Origin: Hyphomicrobiales bacterium | GTDB taxonomy: Bacteria; Pseudomonadota; Alphaproteobacteria; Rhodobacterales; Rhodobacteraceae | NCBI GenBank assembly: GCA_003558415.1 | Contig: PWLT01000446.1 | Location: forward strand, 1 to 5,825 | Length of the DNA: 5,825 nucleotides | Reading direction: 5' to 3' | Shown: positions 3,349 to 5,825 of the stretch, piece after piece | How positions within the stretch are numbered: the stretch's first letter is position 1 | Layout of the letters: every line of letters begins with the position of its first letter | Notes under the pieces: model-generated | The model's database searches: none | The model's input: the letters and a program-made list of their open reading frames with translations, nothing else | What the model was told of the DNA's origin: nothing | Translations under genes and position numbers: made by a program

Positions 3349-5825
3349 ATGCGAGGAACGAGACCGAGGATGCGGCCAGACGGTGACGGCGTGCGAACCT
3401 CGCACGTGCGTTCGATCCTCGTGCTGGCCCTGCTATGCCTGCTGGGTGTGGGTTCGGCGACGGCGCAACCGGATGACCTCGTGCGCTTCAGGGTCGCGGT
3501 CCTCGACTTCGACGTGAACGACCTGACGGGCACGATCAGCCAACCCGAGCGCCTAGGGCGTGCGATGGCGACCGAGTTCGAGACGCCGCTGGTGCAATCG
3601 AGGCGCTTCGTGGTGCTGACGCGCAGCCAGCTCGATCGCGTACTCGGTGAGCTCGCCCTCGCCGACGAGGGCATCCTCAACCCCGAGCAGGTGCGCGAGT
3701 TCGGCGAACTGGCCGGGGTGGACGTGATCATCACCGGCAACATCACGGTCTTCTCGCCAAACTCGTACGGTGTCTCGGCGCAGTTCATCGACGTCGGGAC
3801 GGGCGAGTTGAGCGTCGCCGAGACCGCCCGGGCCACAGGTCCGGAAGCGTTCCTGGAGGTGGCGCGGCAGTTCGTGGAGCGCGCGGTGGAGCAGTACCCG
3901 CTGCGCGGTAGCGTGTTCGCGATCGACGGCGACGACGTGTACATCGATGTGGGCCAGATCCACGGGCTGACGAGCCGCGACGAGGGCGGCGTCCTGTACC
4001 GCGAGCGCGAGGTCGCTGGGCGAACCATCCCGCAGCGCTTGGGTACCTTCAGCATCCGCCAGATATTCGAAGACGCCAGCCTGATCGTGGTGCAGCTCGA
4101 AGGCGAAGACCGCGCAGCCGTTGGGGACCGCGTCAGTATCCAACCGCTCCCCGACCTGTCGCTCGACACCGAAGCGCCAGCGCCGCCGCTACGAGATGGA
4201 CTGCTGGTGCTGACTGGCACGCCGCTTGGCGCCGAGGTGTTCGTCGATGGTCGACTCCTGGGTCGCCTCGGCGCCGACGACCTCACGCTCACGCTTCCCG
4301 CCGGCGCCGTACCGGTCCTCGTGAGCGCAGATGGCTTCGTTGCGTCTGAGCAGCAGGTCGTGGTGGAGGCCGGCGAGACCACGCGGCTCGAGGTCGCCCT
4401 GCTCCCAAGCGTCGGCGCCGCCGAGTTCGAGGTGCAACCCGCCGAAGCGGTCATCACCATCGACGGCGCAATCGTCGGATCGGGCTCGCTGACGGTGGAC
4501 GACCTACCACCGGGCACGTACGAGTATCTCATTGAAGCGGATGGGTATGCGCCCGAGCGAGGCACGGTAGACGTGCTCGCCGGCACGGAAGCGTCCGTAA
4601 CGGTCGAGCTCGCACCACTGGAGGCGACGGTGGTGCTCGCCATCACACCAGCCGACGCGATCGTGCTGATCGACGGCGTGGAACGAGCAGCCGGCGAGCT
4701 CACGCTGGCACCGGGCACCTACCCGGTGGAGGCCCAAGCGCCAGGATTCGAACCCATCGAGCAGACGCTCGACATCTCGCCGGGCGAGGTGCGACGCCTG
4801 CAGATCACCCTACGCCCAAGCGTCGGCGCCGCCGCGTTCGAGGTGCAACCCGCCGAAGCGGTCATCACCATCGACGGCGCAATCGTCGGATCGGGCTCCC
4901 TAACGGTCGACGACCTACCACCAGGCACGTACGAGTACCGCATCGAAGCCGAAGGATTCGACGCGGTCCTGGGTCGCGTCGAGGTCGTGGCGGGGACCAC
5001 GTCCACCATCGACGTGCGCCTCCAGCCCAGCACGGGTCGCGTCGTGATCGACGTCGACCCGCCCACGGCCCAACTCGTCGTCGGCGTGCGGGTCGTGCAA
5101 AGCCCGTTCGACCTACCCGAAGGCCGGCATGAACTGGCCGTGCGCGCTGATGGATACCTGGAGGAACGCATCACGCTCGACGTCATCGCGGGCGAGACAC
5201 TGCGCACGCGCGTGGCCTTGACCCGGCGGCAGGCGACGATCGTCGTCGACGTCTTCCCGTCGGATGCGGTCGTTCGCCTCGACGGCGTGCGCCGCGCGGC
5301 CCGCGAGTTCACCGTCGAACCGGGCATCTACGCGCTCGAGGTCACAGCAGCAGGCTTCGAACCGTTCGCGCAGCGCGTGATCGTGGCTGCCGGGCAGATC
5401 GAGCGTGTCGAGGTGCGGCTCGAACCGGAGGCCGCGACCTTGGCGCTGATCGTCGACGCGCCACAGTTCAACGTGCGGGTGGATGGTCGCGAGGTCGGCT
5501 TCGTGCGGGTGTTGACGCTGCCGGCGGGAACGTATCGATTGCGGATCGAGGCGCCGGGGCGTGTGCCGAGTGAGCTTTCGGTGTCGCTCGCGCCGGGCGA
5601 GTCGCGCGAGGTGGACGTGCGTTTGGCGCGCGAGCGGGAGTTCGCGCTGGTCGCCGCCATGGGTACGGAGGTCGTCGCGCGGAGCGCGAGCGGCGCGAGC
5701 ATCGCGCTCGGGACGGTCGACGAGTCACCGGCGCTGTTCACGCTGCCCGAAGGGCGTTACGACCTGCGCCTGTACCCGCCCGAGGGTGCGCCGTGGCGCT
5801 CAGCGCAACCGTTCGAGGTCATCAC
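3349..5825 (+). CDS. Exported CsgG/TolB-like, FlgT-C-like and PEGA-repeat protein (3' end outside window)
   Basis: Frame 1 is open from ATG 3349 to the window edge, giving at least 825 residues without a stop. A long basic N-region (1-21) precedes a hydrophobic segment (22-36) and a clear cleavage site after ATA (39). No proper lipobox exists: C30 lies mid-segment after LALL. Residues about 48-180 form a CsgG/FlgO/TolB-like domain: RVAVLDFDVNDL (48-59), a helix with GRAMATEF, RRFVVLTRSQLDRVLGELAL (85-104), ILNPEQVREFGELAG (109-123), DVIITGNITVF (125-135) and FIDVGTGEL (146-154), the usual order. Residues about 185-264 resemble the FlgT C-terminal beta domain: GSVFAIDGDDVYIDVGQIHG (187-206), ending GDRVSI (259-264). 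From 285 on come PEGA repeats. PEGA domains are common surface or periplasmic beta modules, often near peptidoglycan-facing proteins, with no single known function. It lies 42 bases after gene 3, so is probably co-transcribed. The remaining C-terminus is unknown. Confidence 0.85.
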   Translation, partial: MRGTRPRMRPDGDGVRTSHVRSILVLALLCLLGVGSATAQPDDLVRFRVAVLDFDVNDLTGTISQPERLGRAMATEFETPLVQSRRFVVLTRSQLDRVLGELALADEGILNPEQVREFGELAGVDVIITGNITVFSPNSYGVSAQFIDVGTGELSVAETARATGPEAFLEVARQFVERAVEQYPLRGSVFAIDGDDVYIDVGQIHGLTSRDEGGVLYREREVAGRTIPQRLGTFSIRQIFEDASLIVVQLEGEDRAAVGDRVSIQPLPDLSLDTEAPAPPLRDGLLVLTGTPLGAEVFVDGRLLGRLGADDLTLTLPAGAVPVLVSADGFVASEQQVVVEAGETTRLEVALLPSVGAAEFEVQPAEAVITIDGAIVGSGSLTVDDLPPGTYEYLIEADGYAPERGTVDVLAGTEASVTVELAPLEATVVLAITPADAIVLIDGVERAAGELTLAPGTYPVEAQAPGFEPIEQTLDISPGEVRRLQITLRPSVGAAAFEVQPAEAVITIDGAIVGSGSLTVDDLPPGTYEYRIEAEGFDAVLGRVEVVAGTTSTIDVRLQPSTGRVVIDVDPPTAQLVVGVRVVQSPFDLPEGRHELAVRADGYLEERITLDVIAGETLRTRVALTRRQATIVVDVFPSDAVVRLDGVRRAAREFTVEPGIYALEVTAAGFEPFAQRVIVAAGQIERVEVRLEPEAATLALIVDAPQFNVRVDGREVGFVRVLTLPAGTYRLRIEAPGRVPSELSVSLAPGESREVDVRLAREREFALVAAMGTEVVARSASGASIALGTVDESPALFTLPEGRYDLRLYPPEGAPWRSAQPFEVI
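4404..4526 (+). repeat. Near-identical internal DNA repeat, copy A (partner at 4815-4937)
   Basis: The first part of PEGA unit 2 (4404-4526) and of unit 4 (4815-4937) agree at 118 of 123 bases with an offset of 411 bases, exactly 137 codons or two repeat units. A block of 63 bases (4425-4487 and 4836-4898) is perfectly identical. The five differences are at 4424 (Glu to Ala), 4488, 4491, 4497 and 4512; the last four are synonymous. Identity falls off sharply on both sides. Confidence 0.9.
4815..4937 (+). repeat. Near-identical internal DNA repeat, copy B (partner at 4404-4526)
   Basis: This is the second copy of the 123-base block, lying in the first part of PEGA unit 4. The protein it encodes starts SVGAAAFEVQ, where copy A has SVGAAEFEVQ, and is otherwise the same through PPGTYEY. 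Confidence 0.9.

Larger units (their letters stand above)
4201..5825 (+). repeat. Array of PEGA domain repeats within gene 4 (seven full, one partial or degenerate)
   Basis: Units of 66-71 residues follow one another at 4201-4407, 4408-4620, 4621-4818, 4819-5028, 5029-5232, 5233-5430 and 5431-5640; an eighth, weaker one starts at 5641 and is cut by the edge. Each full unit has a strand, usually a P-x-x-A-type turn, and (weak in unit 5) a V-x-[VI]-DG turn. All then have the signature P-x-G-x-[YH]-x-[VLY]-x-[VIA]-x-A-x-G-[YFR] (e.g. LPPGTYEYLIEADGY, LAPGTYPVEAQAPGF, LPEGRHELAVRADGY, VEPGIYALEVTAAGF, LPAGTYRLRIEAPGR), and a final strand after an [AS]-[PG]-[GQ]-[EQT] turn. The first unit has a weaker signature (LPAGAVPVLVSADGF). 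The eighth (LPEGRYDLRLYPPEG) keeps only the core. Confidence 0.85.

Noticed and set aside
2655..4718. A 687-residue open frame on the minus strand
   Set aside because: It lies opposite genes 3 and 4, is extremely Ser/Thr/Arg-rich and low-complexity, crosses two real genes and their spacer, and has no signal, domain or ribosome binding site. It is the mirror of GC-biased codons on the plus strand.
4719..5741. Further minus-strand open frames (about 4719-5327 and 5328-5741)
   Set aside because: They have the same Ser/Thr/Arg-rich composition opposite the PEGA-coding strand, and they share repeated segments only because the PEGA repeats beneath them are duplicated.
4201..5825. The regularly spaced repeats as a CRISPR array or non-coding tandem repeat
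   Set aside because: The period is about 200 bases, the reading frame is continuous, and conservation is at the protein level (PEGA domains), not as short direct repeats with spacers.

Overview
The window is GC-rich DNA. It carries four consecutive plus-strand genes (about 800 to beyond 5825), preceded by roughly 800 bases of mostly gene-poor or degraded sequence. All four proteins begin with a recognisable Sec-type signal peptide, and two families are typical of diderm envelopes (LPP20/FlgP-like and CsgG/TolB/FlgT-like). I infer a high-GC diderm bacterium. The sequence does not let me name the phylum.

Left part (1-799): an open frame at 1-132 looks like the C-terminal tail of a gene cut by the window edge, possibly transposase-like. 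At 334-573 is the last repeat and C-terminal tail of a BspA-like/DUF285 surface protein without its N-terminal part. Between and after these (133-333, 574-799) I see no convincing gene.

Right part (800-5825+): the genes are separated by only 41, 36 and 42 bases, and each has a purine-rich ribosome binding site, so they are probably one operon. In order: (1) a 158-aa exported LPP20-like protein; (2) a 269-aa exported LPP20-family protein, apparently paralogous to the first; (3) a 380-aa exported protein with a FlgT-N-like domain, a TolB/CsgG-like middle domain and an extra C-terminal alpha/beta domain; (4) a protein of at least 825 aa that runs off the window, with a CsgG/FlgO/TolB-like domain, a FlgT-C-like beta domain and at least seven PEGA repeats.

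The set resembles the parts list of the Vibrio flgT-flgO-flgP genes (LPP20 = FlgP, CsgG/TolB-like = FlgO, FlgT), rearranged and fused to PEGA repeats, with no flagellar structural gene in view. The best inference is an exported, multi-subunit periplasmic or outer-membrane-associated assembly. Its function is not known from the sequence. Within gene 4, two alternate PEGA repeats share a 123-base near-identical block, a sign of recent internal duplication or gene conversion.
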